Source: Muriiphilus sp048268845 (GTDB lineage Bacteria > Pseudomonadota > Alphaproteobacteria > Rhodobacterales > Rhodobacteraceae). From it: a stretch of 64,000 bases of DNA. A program made the translations under genes and the position numbers. Positions within the stretch are counted from its first letter, which is position 1. Every line of letters starts with the position of its first letter. Where the stretch lies: NCBI GenBank assembly GCA_048268845.1, contig JBLWUQ010000002.1, forward strand, positions 186,001 through 250,000, given 5' to 3'. The notes below the pieces were generated by a model. The model worked only from the letters and a program-made list of their open reading frames with translations. It was not told the origin of the DNA and did not search any database. This document shows positions 44,149 to 53,712 of this stretch, piece after piece.

Positions 44149-46041
44149 TCAGCCGGTGCCCATCAGGAACGCGGTGACGTTGTAGGTGATGAAGGCCGCG
44201 ATCCAGGCCAGCGCCATCATGTAGCCCAGCGCGATCCACATGTAGCGCGCCCCTCCCGCCTCGCGCCGGATCACCGCGAGGGTCGAGATGCATTGCGGCG
44301 CGAAGACATACCAGGCGAGGAAGGCCAGCGCGGTCGCAAGGCTCCATTGCTCGGACAGGGCGTTGGCGATGTGGCCGGTGGTCTCGGTGCCGCCCACCGC
44401 ATAGACCGTCGCCAGCCCCGCCACCGCCACCTCGCGCGCCGCCATGCCGGTGATCAGCGCCATGCAGATTTCCCAGCCGAAACCGACCGGCGCCATCAAT
44501 GGCTCGATCAGGTGGCCAAGCCTTGCGGCGAAACTGTATTCGATGGCCGGCCCGGTCGCGCCTTCGGGCGGCATCGGGAAGGTGGCCAGCAGCCAGATCG
44601 CCACCATCGCCAGAAAGATCGTCGTGCCCGCGCGCTTGAGGAACATCCGCGCCCGCTGCCAGATGCCGATCAGGATCGAGCGCGCCTGCGGCATCTTGTA
44701 GTCGGGCAGGTCCATCATCAGGGGGGCGGCCAGTTCTCCCCGGCGAAACAGCAGGTGCGTCACGGCCGACACCGCCAGCGCGCTGACGATCCCGACCGCA
44801 TAAAGCCCGAACATCACCAGCCCCTGCAGCCCGACCCAGCCCATGACGCTGCGATCCGGCACGAAGGCCGCGATGATCAGCGTATAGACCGGGATGCGCG
44901 CCGAGCAGGTCATCAGGGGCGCGACAAGGATCGTCGTCAGCCGGTCGCGCCGGTCGTCGATCACCCGCGTCGCCATGATGCCGGGAATGGCGCAGGCGAA
45001 ACTGGAGAGCAGCGGAATGAAGGCGCGGCCATGCAGCCCCGCCCCGCCCATCAGCCGGTCCATCAGAAAGGCGGCGCGCGCCATGTAGCCGAGGTCTTCG
45101 AGCAGCAGGATGAAGGTGAACAGGATCAGGATCTGCGGCAGGAACACCAGCACGCTGCCGACGCCGCCGATCATCCCGTCAACGACGAAGCTCTCGATCA
45201 GCCCGGCAGGCAGGATCGTGGCGAACACCGTGCCAAGCCAGCCGAACCCCGCCGAAATCAGGTCCATCGCCGGGGCCGCGCCCGCGAACACCGCCTGAAA
45301 CATCGCGAACAGCAACAAGAGCAGCACGATCGGCCCGGCGACGGGGTTGAGCAGCACCCGGTCGATCCGGGTCGTCACGGTATCGGGCTCATCCGGCAGC
45401 CGCACGGTGCGCGCGATCACGTCGTCGGCGTGATGAAGCGCTGCGCGCAATTCGGCGGTGCTGGGCGGCGTCCATTCGACCGGGCCGGGCGCGGGCAGTC
45501 CGGCGGCGAGGGTCGCGTCCAGTCTTTGCCACAGCGCCTCCATCCCGGCGCGGCGCACCGCGGTGGCGGCAACCACCGGCACGCCCAGCGCCTTGGCCAT
45601 GGCCTCCTCGTCGATCTCGATCCCGCGGTGGCGGGCGATGTCGATCATGTTGAGCACCAGCATCAGCGGCAGCCCGGCGCGTTTCAGCTCGGTGACCAGC
45701 CTGAGCGCCCCGCGCAGGTTGGTGGCATCGGCCACCACCAGTAGGAAATCCGGCCGCGCCTCGTCCTCGCGCCGGCCCAGCACCACGTCGCGGGTGACTT
45801 CCTCGTCCAGCGACCGCGCGCGCAGGGAATGGGTGCCGGGCAGGTCGATCACCACCGTCCGCCGCCCCTCGGGCGTGGTCGCGGTGCCGGCCTTGCGTTC
45901 GACCGTGACGCCGGAGAAGTTGCCGACCCGCTGCGACGCGCCGGTCAGCGCGTTGAACAGCGCGGTCTTGCCGCAATTGGGCGCGCCGACCAGCGCGACC
46001 TCGACCAGCCGCGCTTCGGCTGCGGGGGCGATGTCCTTCAT
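44149..46041 (-). CDS. feoB: Ferrous iron transporter FeoB
   Basis: The 630-residue inner-membrane iron importer has an N-terminal G domain: G1 GAPNCGKTALFN (residues 19-30), G3 DLPG and G4 NMID. A helical linker and a membrane core with Gate motifs follow ('FIPLLSSFACAIPGIMATRVI', 'PLMTCSARIPVYTLIIAAF'). It is shorter than the ~770 aa E. coli protein, as is usual for the alphaproteobacterial form. It starts 1 base after the feoA stop, so the two are translated together. No feoC is present. Confidence 0.94.
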   Translation of the reverse strand: MKDIAPAAEARLVEVALVGAPNCGKTALFNALTGASQRVGNFSGVTVERKAGTATTPEGRRTVVIDLPGTHSLRARSLDEEVTRDVVLGRREDEARPDFLLVVADATNLRGALRLVTELKRAGLPLMLVLNMIDIARHRGIEIDEEAMAKALGVPVVAATAVRRAGMEALWQRLDATLAAGLPAPGPVEWTPPSTAELRAALHHADDVIARTVRLPDEPDTVTTRIDRVLLNPVAGPIVLLLLLFAMFQAVFAGAAPAMDLISAGFGWLGTVFATILPAGLIESFVVDGMIGGVGSVLVFLPQILILFTFILLLEDLGYMARAAFLMDRLMGGAGLHGRAFIPLLSSFACAIPGIMATRVIDDRRDRLTTILVAPLMTCSARIPVYTLIIAAFVPDRSVMGWVGLQGLVMFGLYAVGIVSALAVSAVTHLLFRRGELAAPLMMDLPDYKMPQARSILIGIWQRARMFLKRAGTTIFLAMVAIWLLATFPMPPEGATGPAIEYSFAARLGHLIEPLMAPVGFGWEICMALITGMAAREVAVAGLATVYAVGGTETTGHIANALSEQWSLATALAFLAWYVFAPQCISTLAVIRREAGGARYMWIALGYMMALAWIAAFITYNVTAFLMGTG

Positions 46042-46042
46042 C

Positions 46043-46330
46043 TCAGGCGGGCCGCGCCAGAATGGCCATCGCGTCGCTGCGCCTCAGCGCCACCGTGGCA
46101 CTGCCGACGCGCACCGCGATCGGATCACGCCCGATCGGGCCTTCGTGCAGCACCTCGAGCACAGCGCCCTCGACGAACCCCAGCTCGATCAGCCGGCGCT
46201 CCTGTTCCTCGGCCGGCAGGCGGCCGACGCCTTCGACCGTGGCGATGCGCACCAGCCGCCCGCGAAAGCCCTTGTGTTCGGTGCCCAGCACATGCTCGGC
46301 GCCCTCGGCGTCAGTCGGTTCAATGTCCAT
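46043..46330 (-). CDS. feoA: Ferrous iron transport accessory protein FeoA
   Basis: The 95-residue SH3-like protein shows 'QERRLIELGFVEGAVLEVLHEGPIGRDPIAVRVGSATVALRRSDAMAILA', the standard FeoA fold. A ~25-residue N-terminal stretch is longer than usual. FeoA binds and stimulates FeoB. It is the first gene of feoAB, with an FNR-type box 64-77 bases upstream of its start. Confidence 0.92.
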   Translation of the reverse strand: MDIEPTDAEGAEHVLGTEHKGFRGRLVRIATVEGVGRLPAEEQERRLIELGFVEGAVLEVLHEGPIGRDPIAVRVGSATVALRRSDAMAILARPA

Positions 46331-46393
46331 GACCTGTCCGCGAATCTCCGCAAGTTCGTTCCCGAGTGATAGAGTCGGGTATAAACCCGCGCC

Positions 46394-46407
46394 TTGATCT
46401 GGCTCAA
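46394..46407. promoter_or_regulatory. FNR/FnrL-type box upstream of feoA
   Basis: TTGATctggCTCAA differs from the FNR consensus TTGAT-N4-ATCAA at one position. Its centre is 70 bp before the feoA start, right for an activator centred near -41. Oxygen-responsive FnrL control of feo is established in related Rhodobacter species. The site lies just past the end of the convergent propeller gene. Confidence 0.7.
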
Positions 46408-46438
46408 GTGGTCAATTTCTCGCACCCGAGGCCGCGCC

Positions 46439-47596
46439 TTAGCCCCGGTCCACGACCTCGACCGACAGCACCGTCGGCAGGTGGCGGGCGATCTCGTCCC
46501 AGCTTTCGCCCTCGTCGCGGCTGGCGAAGACCGAGCCGGAGTTGGTCCCGAAATAGACCCCGGCAGGGCTTTGCCGGTCCACCGCCATCGCCTGACGCAG
46601 CACGGTGAAAAAGCAGTTCTGCCCCGGCAACCCGTCCGGTTTCGCCGCCCAGCTTTCGCCGCCATCGGTGGATTTCCACACCTTCGCCGACCCATTGGGG
46701 GGAAAGCGGCCAAAGTCGCTCGTCAGCGGGATGACCCAGAGCGTGTCGGAGTCGGCGGGATGCACGGCGATGGGAAAGCCGAAATTGGTTGGAAGCCCTT
46801 CGGTGATCTCGTGCCAGCTGCGCCCGCCATCCGGGCTGCGCCACACGCCCTCATGGTTCTGCTGATACAGCCGGTCGCCACCGCCGCCCGCGCGCACCAG
46901 ATTATGCACGCAATGGCCGACATCGGCGCCGGGTGCATGCGCGGTGCCGTCGGCGTGGACATGCACGCCCGTCGCCTCGCTATTGTCTCGCCGGTTGCGC
47001 CGCTCCCAGCTTGCGCCGCCATCCTCCGTGGCAAAGACCCCGGCGGCCGAAATCCCGATCCACATCCTTTTCGCGTCATCCGGATGCGGCACGATCGAAT
47101 GCAGCACCAACCCCGCACCACCGGCCTGCCAGTCCTCCTTGGTCGGATCACGGGTCAACCCCTCGACGACCTCGAAACTCTCACCACCGTCGCGCGAGGC
47201 CAGCAGGAAGGCCGGTTTCGCCCCGGCAAAAAGCGTGCCGTGGGCAAAGCCGAGCGACCAGATCGCATTGATCCGGCCCTTGAAGGGGGCGTCCGGGCTG
47301 GGCTCGGCCCCGATCATCGCGGCGAAATCGGGGTCATCGCGCAGAAAGTCGTCGAAGGAACCGTTGGCCAGCAGGCACAGATCCCAGCTTTCGCCGCCAT
47401 CGGCAGACCGCCAGACCCCGGCGCCATTGAACTCACCGCCGCCCGCCGCCCAGATCATGCCGCTCTCGCCGTCGCTGACGACGTGATTGATCGGCCAGCC
47501 CTCGCAGAACGGCCCCCTGACGCGCCACTCTGCGCCGCCCCCGTCGATCAGGAACGCCCCCTTGGTCGTTCCCACCAGCACCGTCACGTCGCCCAT
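46439..47596 (-). CDS. Asp-box (BNR/sialidase-like) beta-propeller protein
   Basis: The 385-residue protein is built of repeats with the Asp-box signature S-x-D-G-G-x-S-W: 'SADGGESWD', 'SRDGGESF', 'TEDGGASWE', 'SPDGGRSWH', 'STDGGESWA', 'SRDEGESWD'. This gives a six- or seven-bladed propeller of the WD40/YVTN/BNR superfamily. It has no signal peptide and lacks the Arg triad of true sialidases, so no hydrolase activity is claimed. Function unknown. It is divergent from ilvD. Confidence 0.82.
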   Translation of the reverse strand: MGDVTVLVGTTKGAFLIDGGGAEWRVRGPFCEGWPINHVVSDGESGMIWAAGGGEFNGAGVWRSADGGESWDLCLLANGSFDDFLRDDPDFAAMIGAEPSPDAPFKGRINAIWSLGFAHGTLFAGAKPAFLLASRDGGESFEVVEGLTRDPTKEDWQAGGAGLVLHSIVPHPDDAKRMWIGISAAGVFATEDGGASWERRNRRDNSEATGVHVHADGTAHAPGADVGHCVHNLVRAGGGGDRLYQQNHEGVWRSPDGGRSWHEITEGLPTNFGFPIAVHPADSDTLWVIPLTSDFGRFPPNGSAKVWKSTDGGESWAAKPDGLPGQNCFFTVLRQAMAVDRQSPAGVYFGTNSGSVFASRDEGESWDEIARHLPTVLSVEVVDRG

Positions 47597-47736
47597 TCAC
47601 GCCCCTCCTGAAACGCCACGCGCCAGAATATCACGGCCCAGAGGTGCGACCAATTCCCAAGGCCGTGAACACGCGCTGCATTGCCCTTGTCCCCCGACCT
47701 GCGCTAGACCTCACCGGCAATCCGAGGAGATCAGTC

Positions 47737-49578
47737 ATGCCCCATTACCGCTCGCGCAAATCCACCCACGGCCGCAACATGGCCGGAGCCCGTGGCCTCT
47801 GGCGCGCCACCGGCATGACAGATGCCGATTTCGGCAAGCCGATCATCGCGGTGGTCAACAGCTTCACCCAGTTCGTGCCGGGGCATGTCCACCTCAAGGA
47901 TCTGGGCCAACTCGTCGCGCGCGAGATCGAGGCCGCCGGCGGTGTCGCCAAGGAATTCAACACCATCGCCGTCGATGACGGCATCGCGATGGGCCATGAC
48001 GGCATGCTCTATTCGCTGCCCTCGCGCGAGGTCATCGCCGACAGCGTCGAATACATGCTCAACGGCCACGCTGCCGACGCGATGGTCTGCATCTCGAACT
48101 GCGACAAGATCACGCCGGGCATGATGATGGCGGCGATGCGCCTGAACATCCCGGTGATCTTCGTCTCGGGCGGGCCGATGGAGGCGGGCAAGGTCACCAT
48201 CAACGACATCGAACAATCGCTCGACCTGGTCGACGCGATGGTCGCTGCCGCCGACGACAGCTATTCCGACGAAGAGGTTGCCGCCATCGAGGCCGCTGCC
48301 TGTCCGACCTGTGGATCGTGTTCCGGCATGTTCACCGCCAACTCGATGAACTGCCTGGCCGAAGCGCTGGGGCTGGCGCTGCCCGGCAACGGCTCGATGC
48401 TGGCGACCCATGCCGACCGCGAGGCGCTGTTCAAACAGGCCGGCCGGCGCATCGTCGAGATCACCAAGGCGCATTACGAGGACGAGAAACCGGGGATGCT
48501 GCCGCGCGACATCGCGACGTTCCGGGCCTTCGAGAACGCCATGTCGCTCGACATCGCGATGGGCGGCTCGACCAACACGGTGCTGCACCTGCTTGCCATC
48601 GCCTACGAGGGCAAGATCGACTTCACCATGGACGACATCGACCGGCTCAGCCGCAAGGTGCCGGTGCTCTGCAAGGTCGCGCCCGCCAAGGAAGACGTGC
48701 ACATGGAAGACGTCCACCGCGCCGGCGGCATCATGGCGATCCTGGGCGAAATGATGCGCGCCGGGCTGATCCACGCCGACGTGCCGACGGTGCATTCCGA
48801 AACCATGGCCGCCGCCATCGCCAAGTGGGACGTGATGACCGCCAACGATCCGAAGGTCGAGGAATTCTACCGCGCCGCGCCCGGCGGCGTGCGCACCACC
48901 CAGGCGTTCTCGACCAATAATCGCTACAAGGAACTTGACCGCGACCGCAAGACCGGCGTGATCCGCGCCGCCGACCACGCCTATTCGCAGGATGGCGGGC
49001 TGGCGGTGCTGTTCGGCAACATCGCCGAGCTTGGCTGCATCGTGAAGACCGCAGGCGTCGATGACTCGATCCTGAAATTCACCGGCACCGCCAGGGTCTA
49101 CGAAAGCCAGGACAGCGCGGTCAGCGGCATCCTGACCGGCAAGGTCACGGCGGGCGAAGTGGTGGTGATCCGCTACGAGGGGCCGAAAGGCGGGCCGGGG
49201 ATGCAGGAAATGCTCTACCCGACCTCATACCTGAAATCCAAGGGGCTGGGGGCGGCCTGCGCGCTGCTCACCGACGGGCGCTTTTCCGGCGGCACCTCGG
49301 GCCTCTCGATCGGCCACGCCTCGCCCGAAGCCGCCGAGGGCGGGCTGATCGGACTGGTCGAGACCGGCGACGTGATCGAGATCGACATCCCCGGCCGCTC
49401 GATCAACCTCGCCGTCGACCAGGAAACGCTCGACAAACGCCGCGCCGCCAAGGGTCCGCTGCCCTGGGCCCCGACCGAGAAGCGCACGCGCGAGGTTTCG
49501 ACCGCGCTCAAGGCCTACGCGCTCCTCGCCTCCTCCGCCTCGAAAGGCGCGGTCAGGATGTTGCCGGGACAGGACTGA
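47737..49578 (+). CDS. ilvD: Dihydroxy-acid dehydratase
   Basis: The 613-residue Fe-S dehydratase has iron-sulphur cysteines in 'VCISNCDKITPGM' and 'ACPTCGSCSGMFTANSMNCL', a Lys/Mg motif 'AVDDGIAMGHDGMLYSLPSRE', and C-terminal 'TDGRFSGGTSGLSIGHASPEAAEGG'. It dehydrates 2,3-dihydroxy acids to 2-keto acids in valine, leucine and isoleucine synthesis. ATG 47737 has GAGGAGATCAGTC upstream; the upstream open frame is non-coding. The length matches E. coli IlvD (616 aa). Confidence 0.97.
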   Translation: MPHYRSRKSTHGRNMAGARGLWRATGMTDADFGKPIIAVVNSFTQFVPGHVHLKDLGQLVAREIEAAGGVAKEFNTIAVDDGIAMGHDGMLYSLPSREVIADSVEYMLNGHAADAMVCISNCDKITPGMMMAAMRLNIPVIFVSGGPMEAGKVTINDIEQSLDLVDAMVAAADDSYSDEEVAAIEAAACPTCGSCSGMFTANSMNCLAEALGLALPGNGSMLATHADREALFKQAGRRIVEITKAHYEDEKPGMLPRDIATFRAFENAMSLDIAMGGSTNTVLHLLAIAYEGKIDFTMDDIDRLSRKVPVLCKVAPAKEDVHMEDVHRAGGIMAILGEMMRAGLIHADVPTVHSETMAAAIAKWDVMTANDPKVEEFYRAAPGGVRTTQAFSTNNRYKELDRDRKTGVIRAADHAYSQDGGLAVLFGNIAELGCIVKTAGVDDSILKFTGTARVYESQDSAVSGILTGKVTAGEVVVIRYEGPKGGPGMQEMLYPTSYLKSKGLGAACALLTDGRFSGGTSGLSIGHASPEAAEGGLIGLVETGDVIEIDIPGRSINLAVDQETLDKRRAAKGPLPWAPTEKRTREVSTALKAYALLASSASKGAVRMLPGQD

Positions 49579-49582
49579 GCCC

Positions 49583-49655
49583 TTCATCTTGGTCCAAATA
49601 CTCATCGCCGCGCTCGCGGCGGGTGCAGCGTTTGAGTATTTTCAACCAGGATGAA
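49583..49655. repeat. Rhodobacterales-type intergenic inverted repeat
   Basis: The left arm, TTCATCTTGGTCCAAATACTC (49583-49603), is complementary, with a few mismatches and one gap, to the right arm 49633-49655 (GAGTATTTTCAACCAGGATG core). A GC hairpin (about 49606-49621) lies between the arms. Similar GAGTATTT...GATGAA units sit before many genes in this order. It may also terminate ilvD transcription. Confidence 0.65.
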
Positions 49656-49801
49656 ACAGGCACGCCGCGCGCCAGCGCGGCGCCGGTCGGCCGCCGCCAG
49701 GCGGACGAAACCGCTCGCGTCCTGCGGCATTTCCAGCACAAGGCTTGTTCCCGCCCGCCAGCGGCGTTATCTGACCCAGACCGTAGCTGAGGGAGCGCAC
49801 C

Positions 49802-51595
49802 ATGGCGCAACCAGACGATCCCGAAAACCAGGAGCGCCCGAAGTCGCGCGAGATCGGCGCGTTGAGGGGGCTGTGGCCGTTCCTCAGACCCTACAAGCCG
49901 ATCCTTGCCGCCGCCGTCTTCGCCCTCATGCTGACCGCCGGCGTGTCGCTGGTGCTGCCGCTTGCGGTGCGCCGGGTGGTCGACGGGTTCGAAAGCTCGG
50001 CCGACGCGCTGCTCGACAGCTATTTCCTTGCCGCCCTCGGCGTCGCGGTCCTGCTCGCGCTGGGCACCGGCTTGCGCTACTACCTCGTCACCCGGCTGGG
50101 CGAGCGCGTGGTCGCCGACATCCGCGAGGCGGTCTTTGCCCGCGTCATCGGCATGAGCCCGGCCTTCTACGAAAAGATCATGACCGGCGAGGTGCTCAGC
50201 CGGATCACCACCGACACCACGCTGATCCTGTCGGTGATCGGCTCGTCGGTCTCGGTGGCGCTGCGCAACGTGCTGATCTTCGCGGGCGGGCTGGTGATGA
50301 TGCTGCTCACCTCGGGCAAGCTGACCGGGCTGGTGCTGCTTCTGGTGCCCGCAGTGGTGGTGCCGATCATCGTGCTGGGCCGCCGGATGCGGGTGCTCTC
50401 GCGCGAGAACCAGGACTGGATCGCGCGCTCGTCGGGCAATGCCTCCGAGGCGCTCCTGTCCGTTCAGACGGTGCAGGCGTTCAGTCATGAGGAACCCTCG
50501 CGCCAGAGCTTTCACGAAGTCACTGAGCAGAGCTATATTTCCGCGAAAAAGCGCGTCGGCACCCGTGCGGTGCTGACGGTGATCGTGATCACGCTCATTT
50601 TCTCCGGCGTCGTCGGCGTGCTCTGGATCGGGGCGCGCGACGTGCGCGCCGATCTGATGAGCGTCGGCGCGCTGGTGCAGTTCCTGATCTATGCGATCAT
50701 GGTCGCGGGCGCGGTCGGGGCACTTTCCGAGATCTGGTCCGAGCTTCAGCGCGCCGCGGGCGCGACCGAGCGGCTGGTCGAGCTTCTGACCGCCGAGGAC
50801 GAGGTCAACGACCCCGCCCGGCCCCGTGCGCTGCCTGCGCGCATCACGGGCGAGATCACCTTTGACGACGTCACCTTCCGCTATCCGGCGCGGCCGGGGC
50901 ATCTGGCGCTCGATCGCGTCTCGCTCCACGTCAAGCCGGGCGAGACGGTGGCGCTGGTCGGGCCGTCCGGCGCGGGCAAGTCGACCATCATCCAGCTTCT
51001 GCAGCGTTTCTATGACCCGACCGAAGGCGCGGTGCTGATCGACGGGATCGACCTGCGCGAGCTTGAGCGCACCGAGTTCCGCCGCCAGATCGCGCTGGTG
51101 CCGCAGGACGCGGTGATCTTCGCCACCACGGCGCGCGAAAACATCCGCTTCGGCCGGCTCGACGCCACCGACGCCGAGGTCGAGGCCGCCGCCAAGGCTG
51201 CCGCCGCGCATGAGTTCCTGACCAGGCTGCCCGAAGGCTATGACAGCTATGTCGGCGAACGCGGCGTGATGCTGTCGGGCGGGCAGAAACAGCGCATCGC
51301 CATCGCCCGCGCGATCCTGCGCGACGCGCCGATCCTGCTGCTCGACGAGGCGACATCGGCGCTGGATGCCGAAAGCGAGCGCCTGGTGCAGCAGGCGGTC
51401 GAGCACATGGCCGAGGGCCGCACCACGCTGATCATCGCGCACCGGCTGGCCACGGTGAAGAAGGCCGACCGGATCGTGGTGTTCGACGAGGGCCGGATCG
51501 TCGCCCAGGGCAGCCATGACGAGCTGGTCAGCGAGGACGGGCTTTATGCCCGGCTTGCCCGGCTCCAGTTCACCGAGGGCATGGCGGCGGAGTAG
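49802..51595 (+). CDS. ABC exporter half-transporter (MsbA/ABCB-like)
   Basis: The 597-residue protein has an N-terminal transmembrane domain with six helices (residues ~25-320) fused to an ATPase. The ATPase has Walker A GPSGAGKST, Q-loop LVPQDAVIF, signature LSGGQKQR, Walker B ILLLDEATSALD and switch IAHRLATV. It would work as a homodimer exporting lipids, drugs or peptides. The closest named family is the bacterial ABCB group ('RRVVDGFESSADALL', 'RLGERVVADIREAVFARV'). GGGAGCGCACC precedes the ATG. It stands alone between ilvD and the acyl-CoA synthetase gene. Confidence 0.9.
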   Translation: MAQPDDPENQERPKSREIGALRGLWPFLRPYKPILAAAVFALMLTAGVSLVLPLAVRRVVDGFESSADALLDSYFLAALGVAVLLALGTGLRYYLVTRLGERVVADIREAVFARVIGMSPAFYEKIMTGEVLSRITTDTTLILSVIGSSVSVALRNVLIFAGGLVMMLLTSGKLTGLVLLLVPAVVVPIIVLGRRMRVLSRENQDWIARSSGNASEALLSVQTVQAFSHEEPSRQSFHEVTEQSYISAKKRVGTRAVLTVIVITLIFSGVVGVLWIGARDVRADLMSVGALVQFLIYAIMVAGAVGALSEIWSELQRAAGATERLVELLTAEDEVNDPARPRALPARITGEITFDDVTFRYPARPGHLALDRVSLHVKPGETVALVGPSGAGKSTIIQLLQRFYDPTEGAVLIDGIDLRELERTEFRRQIALVPQDAVIFATTARENIRFGRLDATDAEVEAAAKAAAAHEFLTRLPEGYDSYVGERGVMLSGGQKQRIAIARAILRDAPILLLDEATSALDAESERLVQQAVEHMAEGRTTLIIAHRLATVKKADRIVVFDEGRIVAQGSHDELVSEDGLYARLARLQFTEGMAAE

Positions 51596-51694
51596 GGCAG
51601 GGCGGCCTTACATTGCGGCGACGTCAGGCTTGCGGCACCCCGCGAAACCCATCACTCTGACGGCGAGGGGCGGCAGACGGGAGGATCGCATCTG

Positions 51695-53596
51695 ATGGCA
51701 CGCTACAGCTACGACACGGCGCAGGACCGGGACCGGATCGAGGCTGAAAAGCCCTGGGACGCGCGCAAGGTTCCCGTCACCATCTACGAGATGCTGAAGG
51801 CGACCACCGACGCCAATGGCCCCAATCGCGCGGTGTCGTTCCAGATCCTGTCCGGAGCCACGGACAAGGCCGAGACGCTGACATGGCAGCAGTATCACGA
51901 CAAGTGCGTGCAGGCGGCCAACCTGTTCCGCTCGCTGGGTGTCGGCGAGACGGATGTCGTCGCCTATATCCTGCCCAACGCCAACGAGACGCTGATCGCG
52001 CTGGTCGGCGGCATGATCGCGGGCATCGTCAACCCGATCAACCCGCTGATGGAGCCCGAACAGATCGCCTCGATCCTGCGCGAGACGGGTGCCAAGGTTG
52101 TGGTCACGCTCAAGGGCTTCCCGAAAACCGACGTCGCCCAGAAGGCGCATGAGGCGGTGGCGATGGCGCCCAATGTCCAGCACGTGTTCGAGGTCGATCT
52201 GAACCGCTACCTGACATTCCCGAAAAACCTGATCGTGCCCCTGATCCGGCCCAGGGTGAAGCCGACCCACGGCAAGCCGGTCAAGGATTTCAACCACGCG
52301 CTGTCGCGCCAGAACACCACGCTCGATTTTGCCGATGGCGGCAAGGACCGGGTGGCGGCCTATTTCCACACCGGCGGCACCACCGGGATGCCCAAGGTAG
52401 CGCAGCACAAGTATTCCGGCATCGTCTATAACGGCTGGCTTGGCTCGAACCTGCTGTTCGACAGCAGCGACACGATCATCTGCCCGCTGCCGCTGTTTCA
52501 TGTCTTTGCCGTGCATGTGGTGTTCATGGCGGTGCTGAACGCCGGGGCGCATGTGGTGTTTCCGACCCCCGCCGGCTATCGTGGCGACGGGGTGTTCGAT
52601 AACTTCTGGAAGCTGATCGAGCGCTGGCAGGTGTCCTTCGTCATCACCGTGCCGACCGCCATCGCGGCCCTGATGCAGCGCAAGGTGGATGCCGATGTCT
52701 CGTCGTTGAAGATCGCGTTTTCCGGGTCCGCGCCGCTGCCGGTCGAGTTGTTCAACCGCTTCGAGAAGGCCACCGGCGTCATCGTGGTCGAGGGCTACGG
52801 GCTGACCGAGGCGACCTGCCTCGTGTCCTGCAACCCGATCGGCGAGGGCAACAAGAAGATCGGCTCGGTCGGCGTGCCGTTCCCCTATACCGATGTCAGG
52901 ATCCTGCAATGTGATGGCGACGGCAAGGTGCTGAAGGAATGTGGCACCGACGAGGTTGGCGAGATCTGCGTCGCCAACCCCGGCGTCTATGTCGGCAACA
53001 CCTATACCGAGACGGCCAAGAACCACGGGCTGTTCGCTGACGGGCGCTATCTGCGCACCGGCGATCTGGGGCGGCTCGACGAGGACGGCTATCTCTGGAT
53101 CACCGGCCGCGCGAAAGACCTGATCATCCGTGGCGGCCACAACATCGACCCCGCCGAGATCGAGGAGGCGCTGGCCGGGCACGAGGCGGTGGCCTTCGTC
53201 GGCGCGATCGGCCAGCCCGACGCCTTCGCGGGCGAAATCCCCTGCGCCTATGTCGAACTTGTCGCCGGGGCCGACGTGACGGCCGAGGACCTGATGAAAT
53301 ACGCCGCCAAGCACATCGCCGAACGCGCCGCGCTTCCCAAGCATATCGAGATCATCGCCGAACTGCCGAAAACCGCCGTCGGCAAGGTCTTCAAGCCCGA
53401 ACTGCGCAAGCTGGCGATCACCCGCGTCTACAACGCGGCGCTGGCCAAGGAAGGTCTCGACGCCGAGGTGGTCGATGTGTTCGAGAGCAAACGCACCGGC
53501 CTCACCGCCCGCGTGCGGGCCACCGGCGAGGTCGATCGCGACGCGGTCAAACGGGTTCTGGGCGCGTTCACTCGGCCTTACGAATGGGTCGATTGA
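51695..53596 (+). CDS. Acyl-CoA synthetase (AMP-forming)
   Basis: In this 633-residue ANL-superfamily ligase the P-loop is AYFHTGGTTGMPK, the adenine motif is VEGYGLTEATC, the hinge motifs are 'YLRTGDLGRLDEDGYLWITGRAKDLIIRGGHNI', and the catalytic Lys is in PKTAVGKVFKPELR. It activates a carboxylic acid, probably a fatty or aryl acid, to its CoA thioester through an acyl-AMP. The insert 'VDLNRYLTFPKNLIVPLIRPRVKPTHG' (about 165-190) is longer than in most relatives and might touch the membrane. GGGAGGATCGC precedes the ATG. No signal peptide. Confidence 0.9.
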   Translation: MARYSYDTAQDRDRIEAEKPWDARKVPVTIYEMLKATTDANGPNRAVSFQILSGATDKAETLTWQQYHDKCVQAANLFRSLGVGETDVVAYILPNANETLIALVGGMIAGIVNPINPLMEPEQIASILRETGAKVVVTLKGFPKTDVAQKAHEAVAMAPNVQHVFEVDLNRYLTFPKNLIVPLIRPRVKPTHGKPVKDFNHALSRQNTTLDFADGGKDRVAAYFHTGGTTGMPKVAQHKYSGIVYNGWLGSNLLFDSSDTIICPLPLFHVFAVHVVFMAVLNAGAHVVFPTPAGYRGDGVFDNFWKLIERWQVSFVITVPTAIAALMQRKVDADVSSLKIAFSGSAPLPVELFNRFEKATGVIVVEGYGLTEATCLVSCNPIGEGNKKIGSVGVPFPYTDVRILQCDGDGKVLKECGTDEVGEICVANPGVYVGNTYTETAKNHGLFADGRYLRTGDLGRLDEDGYLWITGRAKDLIIRGGHNIDPAEIEEALAGHEAVAFVGAIGQPDAFAGEIPCAYVELVAGADVTAEDLMKYAAKHIAERAALPKHIEIIAELPKTAVGKVFKPELRKLAITRVYNAALAKEGLDAEVVDVFESKRTGLTARVRATGEVDRDAVKRVLGAFTRPYEWVD

Positions 53597-53712
53597 AAGA
53601 TTGAATTTGATTTGGGCCACGCATCAGATGCAGGATACGTAATATGACCATCGGGCGGGCAGGTTCCTGCCGCGTGGATCACCGATGAACGTGGCTGGCA
53701 ATAGGTGACAAG

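Noticed and set aside
44293..45744. A 483-codon open frame antisense to feoB
   Set aside because: Shadow frame with biased composition; feoB motifs are complete on the other strand.
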